64,000 bases of DNA from contig CM056743.1 of assembly GCA_029851415.1 (NCBI GenBank), forward strand, positions 14,314,727-14,378,726, in the 5' to 3' direction. This DNA comes from Eretmocerus hayati. Lineage: Eukaryota > Arthropoda > Insecta > Hymenoptera > Aphelinidae. Position 1 is the stretch's first letter, and every line of letters starts with the position of its first letter. The notes beneath the pieces are model-generated. The model saw only the letters and a program-made list of their open reading frames with translations. It made no database searches and was not told the origin of the DNA. Both the position numbers and the translations under genes were made by a program. Shown here piece by piece: positions 32,330 to 45,098 of the stretch.

Positions 32330-33859
32330 ACACAAAATACGAAACTTTGCTCGTCTCACAGTTTTGATCTTTTTTGGAGTCACTCTGAGAGGTTTCAAAC
32401 TTGGTAAAACTCCCTTCTTTGCTACTTTGGACTCATTTCTTGACCTGTCAATAATCAAATAGAACCATATTTCCTATCGACAACATCATTTGAATGGATG
32501 AATTTACGATGGAAGATGGAAAATCTAAACTTGACCAACTAATTTCCCATGTGTGAATCAAATCACTATTCTGATGTTTTTTGAAATTTTATAATGATTT
32601 CAAATCAAGTTCACACGAGAAACAGGCTGAAATTGATGAATTGATCATTCTTTCCCCAATTCTACATAATTTTTTTTTTTATTCAAACTTCTTTACCATT
32701 CAAACGTGGAAAATCCTCGCCAATAGTAATTTTGATCAATATAATGCGGGAATCATCAAAATATTTCAGTCATTTTTCTTTTAATCAGCAAAGCTGTTCA
32801 CAGCAAAGATTGATTTTCTAGGCCAGACTTTCTATCTAATAAATCGTGGTTGGATCTCCGAGATACTCGGACGGTCCAAAGTTCCAATCCAAACTTCAAA
32901 CGTCAAAGTATCTATTCGTTTCAGCAGTTTGAATGACACCTGAGTATTCTATCAAATGCCAATTTTCATCAAAATTTAAATATTAAATAAGAACGAATAA
33001 AACTGGAGTATGTTCTCTTGAGTAATACACAAAATTCATCCAAAGTTCACCAAAGAAAATCCATTCATCAATAAAAATGTACAAATTTAAATCCTAAGCG
33101 ATATGTCAGCCATAAGAACTACTTTCACGCAAGACAGATTTTCTACCATACGCCACGTAAAACAGATTGAGAGTGAGAAAGAAAGAAAGAAAGAGAGAGT
33201 CACTGGTATTACCATCAGTGTTGAGCCCCTAAACTCAGCTTTATATTCGTTCTATGAGTTGGTATATGGCGTATATATACGGTGCGAAAATGTAAAATGC
33301 GATTCAACGAGTCAGTGCGTTTGGCTCAGTACGCCCTGTCAGCATATTTGTACGCGAGGAAAAAAAATGAACGTTTCCATGCAAATGAGGGGCTTGACTC
33401 TATACTACGTCACCCACTCGCTACTGTATATACCTACATGTATATTTGTACCCCCGCCTTTTACTCGCCAGTTCACCCTGCTTTTTTTCCACTTCAAACT
33501 CCGACCCCCCATCCTTTTTCTCTCTTTCTTGTATTTTACATGCGTTCTTGATTTCTTCATCTCATTTGCAACTCATTCTAGAAATGTTTTGTCTCACGTT
33601 TTTAACTGAGAATCAAGTTTTGTAACTGGATTAATTCCTGTCTTTGACACTGACAGAATCTTCGATCTAGGAAATCCCAACGCATTTTAAATCTCATACG
33701 ATTTCTTTTTTTTTGTCAGTTTCCCGTGTGTTAGATGCTATCATGGAAGTCTTTCTTTTCATGTACACCAATTTGGAGGACGAATGTTCCTCTAGAGGAT
33801 TTGAGCAAGCGCAGGAACTTTCGTAGCTTGCAATAGGATGGAAAATTTTCTAAAAAGTA
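32330..33859. other. Intergenic DNA with one long open frame
   Basis: The longest ATG frame in the window (33103-33609, 168 codons, plus) lies here. It is F/S/L/K-rich at one end, K/E-rich at the other, overlaps a second plus frame and matches nothing I know, so it is not called. A short GAAA-type run lies at 33175-33198. Confidence 0.45.
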
Positions 33860-34180
33860 CGATGTCGATACACTTTGCGTAATGGTATACTTTGCGCATA
33901 GCTTTTTGGCTTTTACTCGCGGATGATCAGAAAATACTGCCCGACTCACAGGAGTAAAACCTAATTTTCGTATCCTCGTCATCTTAACTGCGGCTCGGAC
34001 CGGTGATCTATAAAAAACTTGCATGCAAAAAAAAGTTTATACGTCCATACGTAGAAACAGCGTGTTTCTAGGCCTCCTCGCTACGCGATAAAACTGCATA
34101 CGCGTCTCGTGCGGAAACATTTTTCCAGCACTCGACGCGTGATGTACTATTTCACACCCTTGTATCGCACAGCAAAAGAA
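33860..34180. repeat. Hairpin element related to 35395-35620, copy C
   Basis: The left part (GATACACTTTGCGTAA ... ACTTTGCGCATAG ... CTTTTACTCGC) matches 35408-35458, and the right edge reads TGTACTATTTCACACCCTTG. The core retains CTGCGGCTCGGACCGG. It is more diverged than the other copies. Confidence 0.5.
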
Positions 34181-34929
34181 AATCCTCACTGTCAGATTGC
34201 CTCAGCATTTTACTGTTGCATCTTAAATTTGTTCTGAGTCTGACCGTCAGATGCAATAAATGATCTTTTTCTTCGTTTCAGAAAAAACACTATGATATTG
34301 AAACGATTCGCATGCAATGAAGTTTCATCGTCTGAGAATAATTGTATTTCATCCTTGTAGAAATGCACACGATCATTATGCACGAGCTACGTTTTGCTGT
34401 AAAATCATTCGAGATTGAATACTTAATCGTAGCATAGATCATTTTCTATCTGATTGTGATTTACGGATATCGCCATGCGTCGTTGAAATCTTGATCATTG
34501 ATCTATTAAAAAAAAAAAAGAAAAAGAAAAAATAGTTGCCATTCGCCCTTCATCACTCGCGAATCTAGAAGTATAATCTAAACTCAAATACTTAATATAA
34601 CAAACATGCATCGGTGAGACTGAGAGACCTGGAATAATGCTTGCTGTAAGATTGAATCCTGCTTTATATGCTACGCTTGCTCATTTTAAAGATTTTTCAT
34701 CTTGAATTTGTTGCATCTTGCTCGAAGCACGCACAAAATCGATCCGAGACTGAGGATCTATTGTCGTAGCAGTGGAAAATTTCATTCAGACATGAAGTTT
34801 GGTAGAAAAATCCGATATTGCCCTTGGTTTCGCTGGAACAGGTCTGATATTTTACATCTGAAACACAAAGAGTCATATCTGCATATTCTTCTACGCAAAA
34901 ATAAGGATATACCTTGAAAATTTGAATTC

Positions 34930-36320
34930 AAAGGTGCTCTTTCGAGTTCAGATTTTTGTCCAGCACCTCAAATCGTGCCGAAAATGCTTAGATTCCACAA
35001 TTTTTTATCAGAGGACTCCTATTTCTTCTTTCGGAAGTCTGTATTATCAAGAATTGGAAACACTTATTACACATATCACGGTGAGCTTGAGCGTTTTTTT
35101 GATGTTGCAAAATAACACCCGAGGAAATCTTGTGGGGTATGATTTCTAAATGTTTCAGGATCACTTTTTAATTCCGAGTGAAATCGTGTAAAACTAGCCA
35201 TTTTTATTTTCCTCATTTTTGGTGTTTCTCTTTGGGAGTAATCGTCTTTTCTCCTTGTCGAGGGATCTGATTTATGTTAAAATAATCTCGGTCTCAACTT
35301 ATACGACAAAATTTCGGTGTCATGACATCTCCACCTATGGAGCAAAGTAGACTCCAATCGCGAATCCCAAATCTCAATTAATAGAGTGGTTTATGGTAAT
35401 TTTCGATACACTGTGCGTAAAAGTGCACTTTGCGCACAGTTTGTCGACTTTTACTCACAGTTTATCGAAAAGTATAGTTAGATACACGGCCGTAAAACCT
35501 ATTATTCGCATCCTCGTGATGATTCCGACCCTCGCCTGCGGCTCGGGCCCGAAACCCATCACTCGGACGCGAATAAAACGTTTTACGCCCTTGTATCGAA
35601 ATGTACTATTTTGAGGAAAAAGCTTGACACTTCGTTACATCACACATCGGAATTTTCTTCGATTGGTCGGCCCTTCGATCGTCAAATTTTTCAGAAGTTC
35701 GAAGAAAAAGAATAATGTGAATGGTCATTCAGTCATAAACGATTGCAAATAGGCAGACTTGAGTAACGTGTCAATCGTATCAGTACAAATAAATCCAGAC
35801 TTTTTACAAATGGATGTGCGTTTACTGGGAAATCATTCTGTAATATCATTTTCGAACAAAAATATAAATTTTAGATACATCATATCAGAACAAACTGCTT
35901 TGCGAAATACTCCGAGACAGTCGTTGCCAAACAATAGAGAAATTGAATCATTTGTTGAGCAATGATGCACGAAATTCGAGAAATTGCTTGCCATTCCGAA
36001 ATACAGATCTTGGAGTTGATTGCTTATGAATATTATTGTTAAAATTGATGATGGTGCGCTCAATTCACAATATCTATTAATACATCAACCGTGGTAACAG
36101 ACATTTTCAATTCTCAAGATGAAAAAAGAGACGGTTATTTCCAAAGAAAAACACCAGAAAATGACGAATTTGAAAAAATGGCTAGTTTTACGATTTCACT
36201 CAAAGTTGGTAAGTGATCTGAAACATTCAGGTGTCATACTCCACAAAAATTTTTCAGGTGGTATTTCGCAACATTAAAAAATAGCTGAGGTTCACCATGA
36301 CAGTCTAATAGAAACCCTCT
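34930..36320. mobile_element. 1.4-kb foldback with a nested GC-rich hairpin
   Basis: About 35040-35260 is the reverse complement of 36115-36320, including GGCTAGTTTTAC and ATTTCACTC blocks. The outer left edge (34930-34985) matches the arms of the foldback at 29988-30835, so they may be one family. The loop contains the hairpin at 35395-35620. Confidence 0.55.
35395..35620. repeat. GC-rich hairpin element, copy D
   Basis: The inverted arms GATACACGGCCGTAAAAC and GTTTTACGCCCTTGTATC surround a core GACCCTCGCCTGCGGCTCGG. It is preceded by a direct partner of copy C (TTTCGATACACTGTGCG). It is CpG-rich in AT-rich surroundings. Confidence 0.65.
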
Positions 36321-37455
36321 GTAGATACTCAAGAATCAAATCGCACTGAAAAAAATTGTTCTAGCCTGTCTATTCATACCTTAATACTGACTACCCGTCT
36401 CATTTGGCAAGTTCGAATCTTTCAGAAATCCTTTTTTTACATTTCTACCCTCCTCGAATCATAAAGACAAAACCAAATTGCCCGCTTACTTCTCTTTTAT
36501 ATTCGGAGGACACATTGCTGCCGACAATCATCGTTTCCGCATTTGCATAATTATCGAATAAAATGTCTGCTACCAGAATTGGGGAGTGTCTTGACAAGAA
36601 AGAAGTATGCCTTAAGTGCAAACCCCAAGAGCTTCCCATGGAAGTCGTTGAGAGCTAATCGATTTTTTACAATCTTATTGCCGTTCTGTCTCATCATATA
36701 ATTCTGCTTCGCTTTCAAAAAAATTCAAGATGTTCCTTATCAGATAATTAATTTTCTTACTCGTACACCACCGTAATTCAATATTTATGAGGTATGTATG
36801 CGTTTGATGTACTTCACTTACTTCTCAACCAAGTTATATAATTTCTCCTATGCATTTTTCAAATATTTCAGAGCGGAATAGTGGTAAAATGGAATTCAGT
36901 GAGTCAGACTGTGAGTTCGACTGAAAAATATTTGTCTGAAATTGAATCAAACCTCCATAATTATGGTTAGTTTTTGTATGAAACAGAATTGCCTCATTAA
37001 TCAAGTACCATTGTCAGTCTTAGAACTTTTTTGAGACTTTATCAGAACATACTAATGGAGAATTTTGAAAAGTGTAGGGTAAAAATAGGTAAAACTACCT
37101 GCTCTGCCAAAAATTCTCGATTTAGTAGTTGCTAGAGAATCTCGAGGTACGTCAACTCTAAGTGTCTACTTTTCATTTTGTCACGAACATGTCTGAATGT
37201 GTCACCGAAGGTAATGAAGTGAGTTGAGTTAGTCGGCGAGGACGGAAAAGGGAGAAAATAAGGCAGAGGAGCTATAAGCAGCAGATCCTCCCTCCTTCCC
37301 CCATCAAATGCCTTGTCAACACAATGCTTTTACTCCAATTCTCTTAATCGATTTATCCATCTGAAAATCGTGACAACCGTTCGAGAAAACAATCTGAGAA
37401 AATTCTTTGAGAAACTCTAATTTACGAATCATTTTTATTTGAAATTTTTCATGTA
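36321..37455. other. Intergenic DNA, nothing firm
   Basis: A minus-strand open stretch at 36494-36639 ends at a gtaagc donor but has no identifiable acceptor or family. The remainder is featureless to me. Confidence 0.4.
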
Positions 37456-38011
37456 GCGTAAACCGGGGTGACTTTAGAACATTTTTTGACTTTCAGTTTG
37501 AACTTCTCTACAATTCAAAGCCATTTATAAATTTTGCAACCGGTGTGACTTTGTAACATGTTCATTCATATACTGACATCTACTGCGACGCACAGCGGAT
37601 ACAAATAGGGATTTCTTGCATAACTCAATGTCACGTGAAATTTCGACCAATAGATATGATTTGAATGAGATATTTTCGAATTCTTTTTGTTCAATAAGAT
37701 GCCATTCTGTAAATTTCGATTCGTGCACTTCTAAGGGGTCTCAATCGCGTTTGGAAGAGATGGAAACACGATCGAAGGAAATCCTTTCGTTTTTAGCAAG
37801 CACCATACAACATGGTGTGTAATAGGTTTTCTTGAGGGAAATTTTCGTGCCAGCAACTTGAAACAAGTTTTGAGAGCATTGTAGCACTTTAGAGAACTCG
37901 CCCCCCACAAATCCCTGCTAGAGCTTGCAGGACGATTATGTAACGCTGGCAATCCTTCCCGGGAAAATATTACAAAGTCATATCGGTGTCCAAAGTCAAC
38001 CCGGTTTACGG
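37456..38011. mobile_element. TA-flanked MITE with doubled terminal repeats (556 bp)
   Basis: The ends GCGTAAACCGGGGTGACTTT and, inverted, CCGTAAACCGGGTTGACTTT lie between TA dinucleotides at 37454-37455 and 38012-38013. A second copy of ACCGGxxTGACTTTGTAACA lies inside each end (37540-37560 and 37969-37988). This layout resembles the IR/DR ends of Tc1-type elements. No transposase is present. Confidence 0.75.
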
Positions 38012-38117
38012 TAATAGTTTTCTATCGACTTTTTGAAGGGGTTGGTCAGTTTACCTAAAAAATTACTTCAAGTATTTTTTAGGGGCACACTACACATTCG
38101 ATACAATAGAATATGCA

Positions 38118-38660
38118 TTGATTTTGGTAGGAATATTGATGCTCCCCAAATCTCAAAATTTATTGTCACGGAAAACTTTGGTCTGTCACAGTCAAGGTAA
38201 AAATCTCAACGATTATATCATATCTTTACGAAACAACTTTGAAATTATTGTAAATTACTTCGAATCTTCTTTCTTCGATAGCGAAGTATCATACGAAAAA
38301 TCAAATCATTGATGCATTTCAACTGTAATCTATGATTCGAGGTATGATTATTTTGCACTGAATGATATCATGCACTGAATGAATCTATGATATAACCATC
38401 AATACTTTCTTCACTCAAATGAATAATTCTGGAAGACGCTTGAGCAATATAACTGAGAAATTCCATGGATAATGAGAAAATTCACTAAGGAATAGAGATA
38501 GAAGCATGTAAGCATATAAAATGTAAGAAAAGTGGGCATTACGTTCGTGCATGTAAGGAGAACATAAAAAGTAAAAGGACGGTGTACCTGGTCAATTGCG
38601 GCGAGAGAAGGATAAGTTTCAGAATAGTGGAAGTACTATAGAGAGAGAGAGAGAGAAAGA
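38118..38660 (+). pseudogene. Degenerate LTR-retrotransposon gag remnant
   Basis: Near 38510-38570 the plus strand encodes a CCHC zinc-knuckle-like C-K-K-S-G-H-Y-V-R-A-C, with the usual C-x4-H-x4-C spacing. Upstream (38190-38290) a frame reads Q-G-K-N-L-N-D-Y-I-I-S-L-R, like the gag segment that precedes the knuckle in Ty3- or copia-type elements. Stops and frame breaks separate the two. No LTRs, protease or polymerase were found nearby. Confidence 0.45.
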
Positions 38661-39461
38661 AGAATGGAACGTTGCGAATCCTTCATAAATGCGAAACCGG
38701 TAATCAAAGTGTCCGATCGGACGAGATGAATCGCCTCACGTACAACGCTCTTTTTCATACATCTTTCATCTCTCTTACTTGTTGTCTCTTCCTACTTTTT
38801 TCTGTTTTTCGTCTCATTTTCTTTTATGGTACTCGTTCATCTGCACTCTCGCATAGTCCCCTTCGATACCTCAGTTTTCTTCGATTTTTCGTACGACTCT
38901 TGAGTTATTCCATGGAATTCATCTTTCATGTAATTGTTATTTATAGTCCGGCTTCGATTATTTGAACAGGAGTCTAAACTTTATTCAATGTGGTATTGAA
39001 ATTCAAAATCGCAACTTAATCACAGTTAGTCACGTACCTCAAATTTATGTAAATGAGCGGTTACTCACGTCGGGATTTTGTTGAAAACTTCACGATCTCG
39101 ACTATCAATCAAGTTGGATCTTGATATTAATCCTACATCATTCTTTCTTGATTCATAAAATTTGGTCTAATGAAAAGCATCACCGCAAATGGAATTACAA
39201 ACGAAAATCTTAGTTGGATCCAAATCAGGGTGTCTCGTGGAATGATATTGATTCGGTACTAGCCGTATGATGGATAGTGATAAGGAATCTGTTTCACTCG
39301 CTTACTGAAAGTGTCCTCACATGTGTGAAAAACATGTCAAAAACTCGTGATTAATGATAATTTTTGATTGACACGCGATGAAAATTCGACAAAATTCTCA
39401 AATATCTATATGGCAATGCCAAAAATATATCCCCACAACTTTGGGGTTTTCATATCTGTGG
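38661..39461. other. Intergenic DNA, nothing recognised
   Basis: It starts with an F/S/L-rich plus-strand frame (38672-38965) of low complexity after a GA run. No other structure was seen. Confidence 0.4.
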
Positions 39462-39587
39462 CCCAGAGGAAAAGGGAACCATCTGAAAATTTCTAGCTAA
39501 ATGGAACTATCTCGTATGAAATATAAGTAATACAAGAGATACTTCTATCTGAACAAAAACTTTCAGATAGTTCCTCTTCACTCTGGG
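39462..39587. mobile_element. Short palindromic MITE (126 bp)
   Basis: CCCAGAGGAAAAGGGAACCA pairs with the inverted TAGTTCCTCTTCACTCTGGG. Further paired blocks (ATCTGAAA/TTTCAGAT) run towards a short AT centre. Confidence 0.6.
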
Positions 39588-41474
39588 ACATCGACATGCT
39601 GATTTGTTGTAGAAAATAGATTTGGACGAAGATGTCTAATCCTGTAATTTCTCCATTTTTCGTCATCCTTCGTAACCCGAACCTGGTAAGTCGGGTCCGA
39701 AGTTATCTGGTTCAGGACCAATGTAATTCGACTAAAAATTTTAGTGAATGAGAGACTATTTATCATGATTTGTGAACTATATGAATAGTTACAGACGAAT
39801 GATGATCCTAGAATATTTATGGATCCTGCTCTGCGTTTCTGAAAACAAGTTAATTTCCAAGACCATGAAGATTTTTCCGAGCACGTAGCTGTGGCTGTCA
39901 ACGAACCGTGAGACTCACTGGACCTACTTACCACTAGTTTTATCAAGGATTTTCCGAGATTTCATTTGTGAAAATCATTTAACTTGAGACAATGATTGAC
40001 GGTGAGTCTATCTCATTATCAATAAGCTGAATCGCAATATTAATAGGCTCAAAGATCAAAGAAATTGCCTTCAAAAACTATCCACCAAAATACTGCACAA
40101 TATTATGATTAAGAAATGATTCTGGTCAAATTATTTACCCTCGTCTCATCTCGTAGCAGCCGCTAATTTTTTACATAGCACTTTTTTGTTTTGTCGAAAG
40201 GAAAAAAATGTAGTAGCTCTCATGAATTTGTATTAGAATCGCGAAGTAGTTTTTATTCTGGTTTGGGGCCAAAAAAAATCAGCCTACAGGCTTATTAATA
40301 TCCATTTTTTATTCGTATTACATACTACACTATCCGTATATATGTATAGTATATAAGTAACGCTCAAAAGTGTTTTTTGCAATCGTTTTCTTGGAACACA
40401 TTATGCAGTCCAAGTGTCTTACCACAGCTTATTCTCAATATTAATACAAGCCCGTTGGCGGCTCTTTCGCGGATAAAAATCACACACACACACACACACA
40501 CATATTTACATACACATATTCACCCAAATCTTCATACAGCAATTTTGTCTCAGGTGTATGCACCTCGAGAGAAGGAATAATTCATTTTATACTCGTTTCG
40601 GATCATTTGCGCCTTTTCTCGGGAATCAATTTTTAAAAATTATATACGAAAACATTGAAATATGGCCTTGATTCTTGGCACACCTTAACGCATCGATATG
40701 ACCATATCGAAAATTTCTGAAACATTTTTCATTCAAAAGAGTAGTTTCATCGTGATGCCAAAGACGGTACTCATCGATTTTCTTGGTATGTACTTGCTGC
40801 TACGGTATAATATATATGTATATATTGTTAGGTTGGCCGTTCTGAACATCCGTTGCGGGCCAAAGCCTTCAAGAGATGTTTCGTTATTTAAACAGATTAG
40901 CAAAGCGCGGGATGTTTCAGAGGGATGAGATGGAGTGAGATATAGGTACCGCACAGACAGCTCCTTGTCTTATGGCTATTACAAGCGAATGCACGCTCGA
41001 ATTAATCTTCCCTTATGTGCCCTAGCTTACTACATCTTCAGAGTACGCCAACGGATTCTCTGCTAAGATGCTTTCTCGTTTTGTGTGTGTTGAGATGTAC
41101 TGGCGTGTGGCGTGCTCAAAATTCATCGAAGCAGCTGAAGGGATTCATTCCCTCAAGACCCAAAGCAAGGGTGAGAATGTGTGATCGAGTGGGCTTATAA
41201 TACTCTCATTAGATTTGATGTCTTATCCTACCTTGTTTCCTCAAGCAATGCATTACTAATCAAACGCAACCATGAAGTACTACTATGCGAGACACATTTA
41301 CTTACCACTTCGTAGCTTATATCGAATCCAGTGAGACCAACCACTGATAGAAATGCCGTTCCATCTCGTCTGAAAACTGTCCATAATGTGACCGAAGTAG
41401 AGAGACTGGGTCGATTTTGGAACACCTGCTTTAGGCTATCGATGGCCTGACGTGTTCAAAAGATACGTCACTTA
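39588..41474. other. Intergenic DNA with a (CA)n run
   Basis: A (CA)n microsatellite lies at 40481-40501. A minus-strand open stretch (41290-41412) runs from a tag-type acceptor to gtaagt but cannot be assigned. Nothing else is supported. Confidence 0.4.
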
Positions 41475-41569
41475 GGGTGTGTCCACAAATGAAGCGCATG
41501 AGCCGTGCGCCAGCGCACGCTCGGCGTACGCCGGTTGACGACACATGCGCTTCATTTGTGGACACACCC
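41475..41569. mobile_element. 95-bp hairpin MITE with GGGTGTGTCC ends
   Basis: Perfect inverted arms of about 26 bp (GGGTGTGTCCACAAATGAAG inward) lie between TA dinucleotides at 41473-41474 and 41570-41571. The centre is GC-rich and itself partly palindromic. It is a relative of 6337-6636. Confidence 0.75.
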
Positions 41570-43233
41570 TAATCGGCATGATACCAGCAGCCAGATAAGC
41601 CAGTGCTGAGTCGTGCAACATACCCGGTCGCGCGAGGCAAGGCACTTGAACTATTGATGCATGAGTGTATTTTGGATATAACCTTTTTTTTACAGTAGTG
41701 ATGCGCGCGTGTATGTGTGTAGATGTGATTTGAATTAATTTTTTCGCTAGGAGATTACAAAGATCGCAGCATGTCTTCGCGACTCTCCGATGGAATATTT
41801 CACATGCTTCTAGGATAATTCTCCAAGATCACGTGAAAAAGTTATGACAGTGGCAAAATTTTAGAAATTTGTACACAGATTTCTAAACACTCACAGAACG
41901 ATAGGCCTGCGGCACATGTTGATGAAAAAATCTTCCTTTCAGATTAAATTCATAAGACGACCTCATTCGCATGCACACGACTACACGAGTAGGCAACATA
42001 ACCTCTCGGTCGGACTTGGTGTCACCATAGACATAAAAGTAAGAGTAGTCTACCGCGGTTCCCGTATCCCGGCCGTGGTCATCATCTCCAGTACATATGA
42101 TCAACGTGAAATTGTCTGAGTTTTCAGGATAAGTGATAGAAAATTCAGTTCAAGGCGATCCTGAAGAGCGCCATACAATTTTTTGCTGAAAAACACGACA
42201 TTCTCCATTCGAACTCGTGTTCAAGGTAGTTGTACACCAAAATTATTCATCAACAGAATTTCTCGAGATGCTGCAGAGAGATATTAGTCCTATAATCATA
42301 GAGTACGTGTGCAAAATTCCAGAACGGCTGACCATCCCGTTTTAGAGTATCGATCGTCACAATTTGACCAGTCTTGCACATTTTGAACATTGCGCTTATG
42401 AGAGCGGGCCCCAAAAACAGCACAAAAATGGGTCCAGCGCAAAACCTGATCAACAGAAAATGGTGGGATTGCGAGAGATCCGAGTTTATGTATTAATGAA
42501 TCATATGGCCAAGCCTGGAGATGATGGACCACGTCGTTTTTTAGTAATTGTTCATACAAAGCGTAGAATGCAAAAAATGCGACACGTGATTTCGATTTTA
42601 GGGTAGATAACTTTGGAAACCATGCCTGATTTTGTTCAAGAAGGCTCAGATGACCGTTTTTGTTTGTTGTTTGATGAAAAAGTGCAGTTATTAACAATAA
42701 TAATAATTTCGAATATTTTGATGTGGGCAAAAAAGTGAGGTTAGGTAGCCATTGACTCACGTAGTTGGTGTACAACTAGCTTAAGCGGCATTCCGACACC
42801 CTAAATCGATGAATATGCCTCTGTCAGGGTGATGGCACATGTAACTGAATCCTGAAGTACAAAATCCACGGGTTAAGAGGATTTCGAAAGATGTGTCTGG
42901 TCACTAAATATCGACCGAAATAAAGAAACTTGTAGGACCGCCTTTTCATCGTCACTCACGGTGTGGCTGAACGCATATTTTTTCAAAGTGAATGCTCCCT
43001 CTAAGATTACTTTGGTTTCTGATTCTACATTATTGGGGCATCATTCTTCCACAAAAATCAAAATAGCGGGCTGAGCCCTTTTGAAGGGATGTCGTTTGGA
43101 ACATTTTTCGGTCACAGTCTGGAAACGCCCAAGTGATATGGCTCTTCCCTCGTCGGATAAGAGCCCAAAACCAAATTTCTTCACTTCCTAACACTAGTCT
43201 TCAAATAGTCTGACCTCTTTGGATCCTTCTGAG
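41570..43233. other. Unresolved region with minus-strand open stretches
   Basis: Minus-strand frames at 42296-42775 (159 codons), 42250-42453 and 41883-42104 are open, and the last ends at a gtgagt-like donor. The two frames near 42300-42450 overlap in different phases, and opposite-strand frames are open too. No family was recognised. It could be a decayed gene. Confidence 0.3.
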
Positions 43234-43500
43234 CACGGTGAGCTTAAACCAAATATCAATCCGACTGAAAAAAATTCCCAGAATTCCAACGGGATCATCA
43301 AATGTGGAACAAGTGACCAGAAAATTTTCATCGTAAGCCATTGGGCGAATTTCAAATCAGACGACTTGAAAGTCATAATCATCACGCGACTTACCACATA
43401 ACCTAATAATGTTCAAAAACCTCCGGAATACCATTGTTCCACATCGATTCTTCAACAAGAACATATAAAAGACACCGGTGTGAATGTTTAGCTGCCCGGA
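43234..43500 (+). repeat. Dispersed repeat, copy 1
   Basis: It is about 70-75% identical by eye to the reverse complement of 47526-47834, beginning at CACGGTGAGCTT. Translated frames of the two copies share G-E-L and N-S-x-N-S-x-G-I-I. It is probably a transposon fragment. Confidence 0.6.
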
Positions 43501-44698
43501 AGCGGTACTTATGAATTATACGGTATAAGTCGCACGAATATTTAAGGAATTCTTCGAAAAAGATACCTCATTAAATTCAACAACGAGATATTGGCTCACA
43601 CAATCCCTCATACGGTATCATGTGCGATGGAAATCAGCGATTACAAGCAAAACCGGATTCATATAACCCATCTCGTTCATGTGTACCTCGAAAAACTTGA
43701 TTCCGTGAAGCGATCACGTTTGTTCCCGAAAGCGTAACTCGTCCTCCAGTCGAAGACATTTCTATGTACATAGACCTGGCTCGATCAGATTTCTTTGATT
43801 TCTGATGAAGAATAAGATGCTACTTGGAGAAATATGATTGGTCAGACAGCGCAGTCGTGAGATGAGAAATATCGACTATTTTCTCTTCTGAAAAGTGATC
43901 GCAGACCATCATTGGGGAATATTCTCACGCCTGTTAACAGTACATGTATGGGCTTAGAAGGAGTATGTATTCTCGAGTTATAGGTTCACTCTGCAAGAAC
44001 ACGTCTTCATCTTGAACTGTATTCAAATACGATCCTCAACACTCAAGGAGATGAGCCATGTCACACGGAAAGTTTCATGATTTTTCGAACTAGATGACTT
44101 CGTAGTTTCAACTATTTCAGTTTTAGGTCTTCAGCTCCTCAAAACTCAATCATAGGATTGTAGATGAAAGGTCAGAGTTAGTACAGTCCATGTATGACGA
44201 TTGGAACGAGTAATCGAAGTACTAAGCGCCGATCACACGAATCACTACGTTCCGTATGTTTTCTCATGAGTATGATTTATGGAAAATTCATTATAATTAT
44301 TCCGGGGACTTGGACTAAGCCAAAAAGTGAAACCGGACTTTTTCCAGAATGCAGGTGCAAAACAATAGATAGGTTTAGAGGGGATTACAATTTTTCATGG
44401 TAAGAACAGGTGCGGAATTAGCGGGTTAGTATACATTTACATTGCTTTTCTGTAAATTCTATGGTTTATGTCAGTAAATTTTCCAGTTCATTGATTACAA
44501 TACTATAACACTATATTTATCACGCTTCCAACACTCGCAAGTGTGTCTCATCGCACGCTTCTTTATTACACTTAGGTGTCCGAACTCGGAACACACTTAT
44601 ATACGAATCAGGACTTTGGGTAGCCACTTGCGAGAAAGATATCGCCTGTCAGTTGTCCACCTAGCGAGAAAATTGTGCACTGCCATGTCCGGTAATAT
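43501..44698. other. Intergenic DNA, nothing recognised
   Basis: No splice-bounded exon, repeat partner or element end was identified. Confidence 0.4.
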
Positions 44699-44702
44699 TT
44701 AA

Positions 44703-45083
44703 GGCGATGCGGTCACCGTGCACGCTGAACTTTGTTCACAGAACTCTCAAAATCTTTTCCATTATGGGCTAAACGACGAGTTATCCAGGCTTTATTATCA
44801 TCTAACTTGGCCTGGATAACTCTTCGTTTGGCCCAAATCGGACTAGATTTTGAGAGTTTTATGAACGAAAATGTACCAATTTGTAGGTTAGAAAGTACCC
44901 GTGGGCGAGTTATTCTCGTTTATTAGTGATAGTGTTGTGATTGGTGACGAATAATAAGTTGTCCACCAAAATTCACATGATAATACGTAATGGACAAATC
45001 GTCTCCAACTTCGTTTCGTAAAAATTTTTTGATTTACATCCAAATAAGATATAATTTCCGGGTTGCACGGTGACCGCATCGCC
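44703..45083. mobile_element. TTAA-flanked MITE (381 bp)
   Basis: The ends GGCGATGCGGTCACCGTGCA and their complement are flanked by TTAA at 44699-44702 and 45084-45087, the target of piggyBac and Kolobok transposases. An internal hairpin at about 44748-44860 (GGGCTAAACGACGAGTTATC and partner) may be a second inserted element. Confidence 0.8.
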
Positions 45084-45098
45084 TTAAGTCTACTAACT

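Noticed and set aside
33103..33609. 168-codon plus-strand open frame, the longest ATG frame but one in the window
   Set aside because: Mixed low-complexity ends, an overlapping second frame on the same strand, and no family resemblance or splice context.
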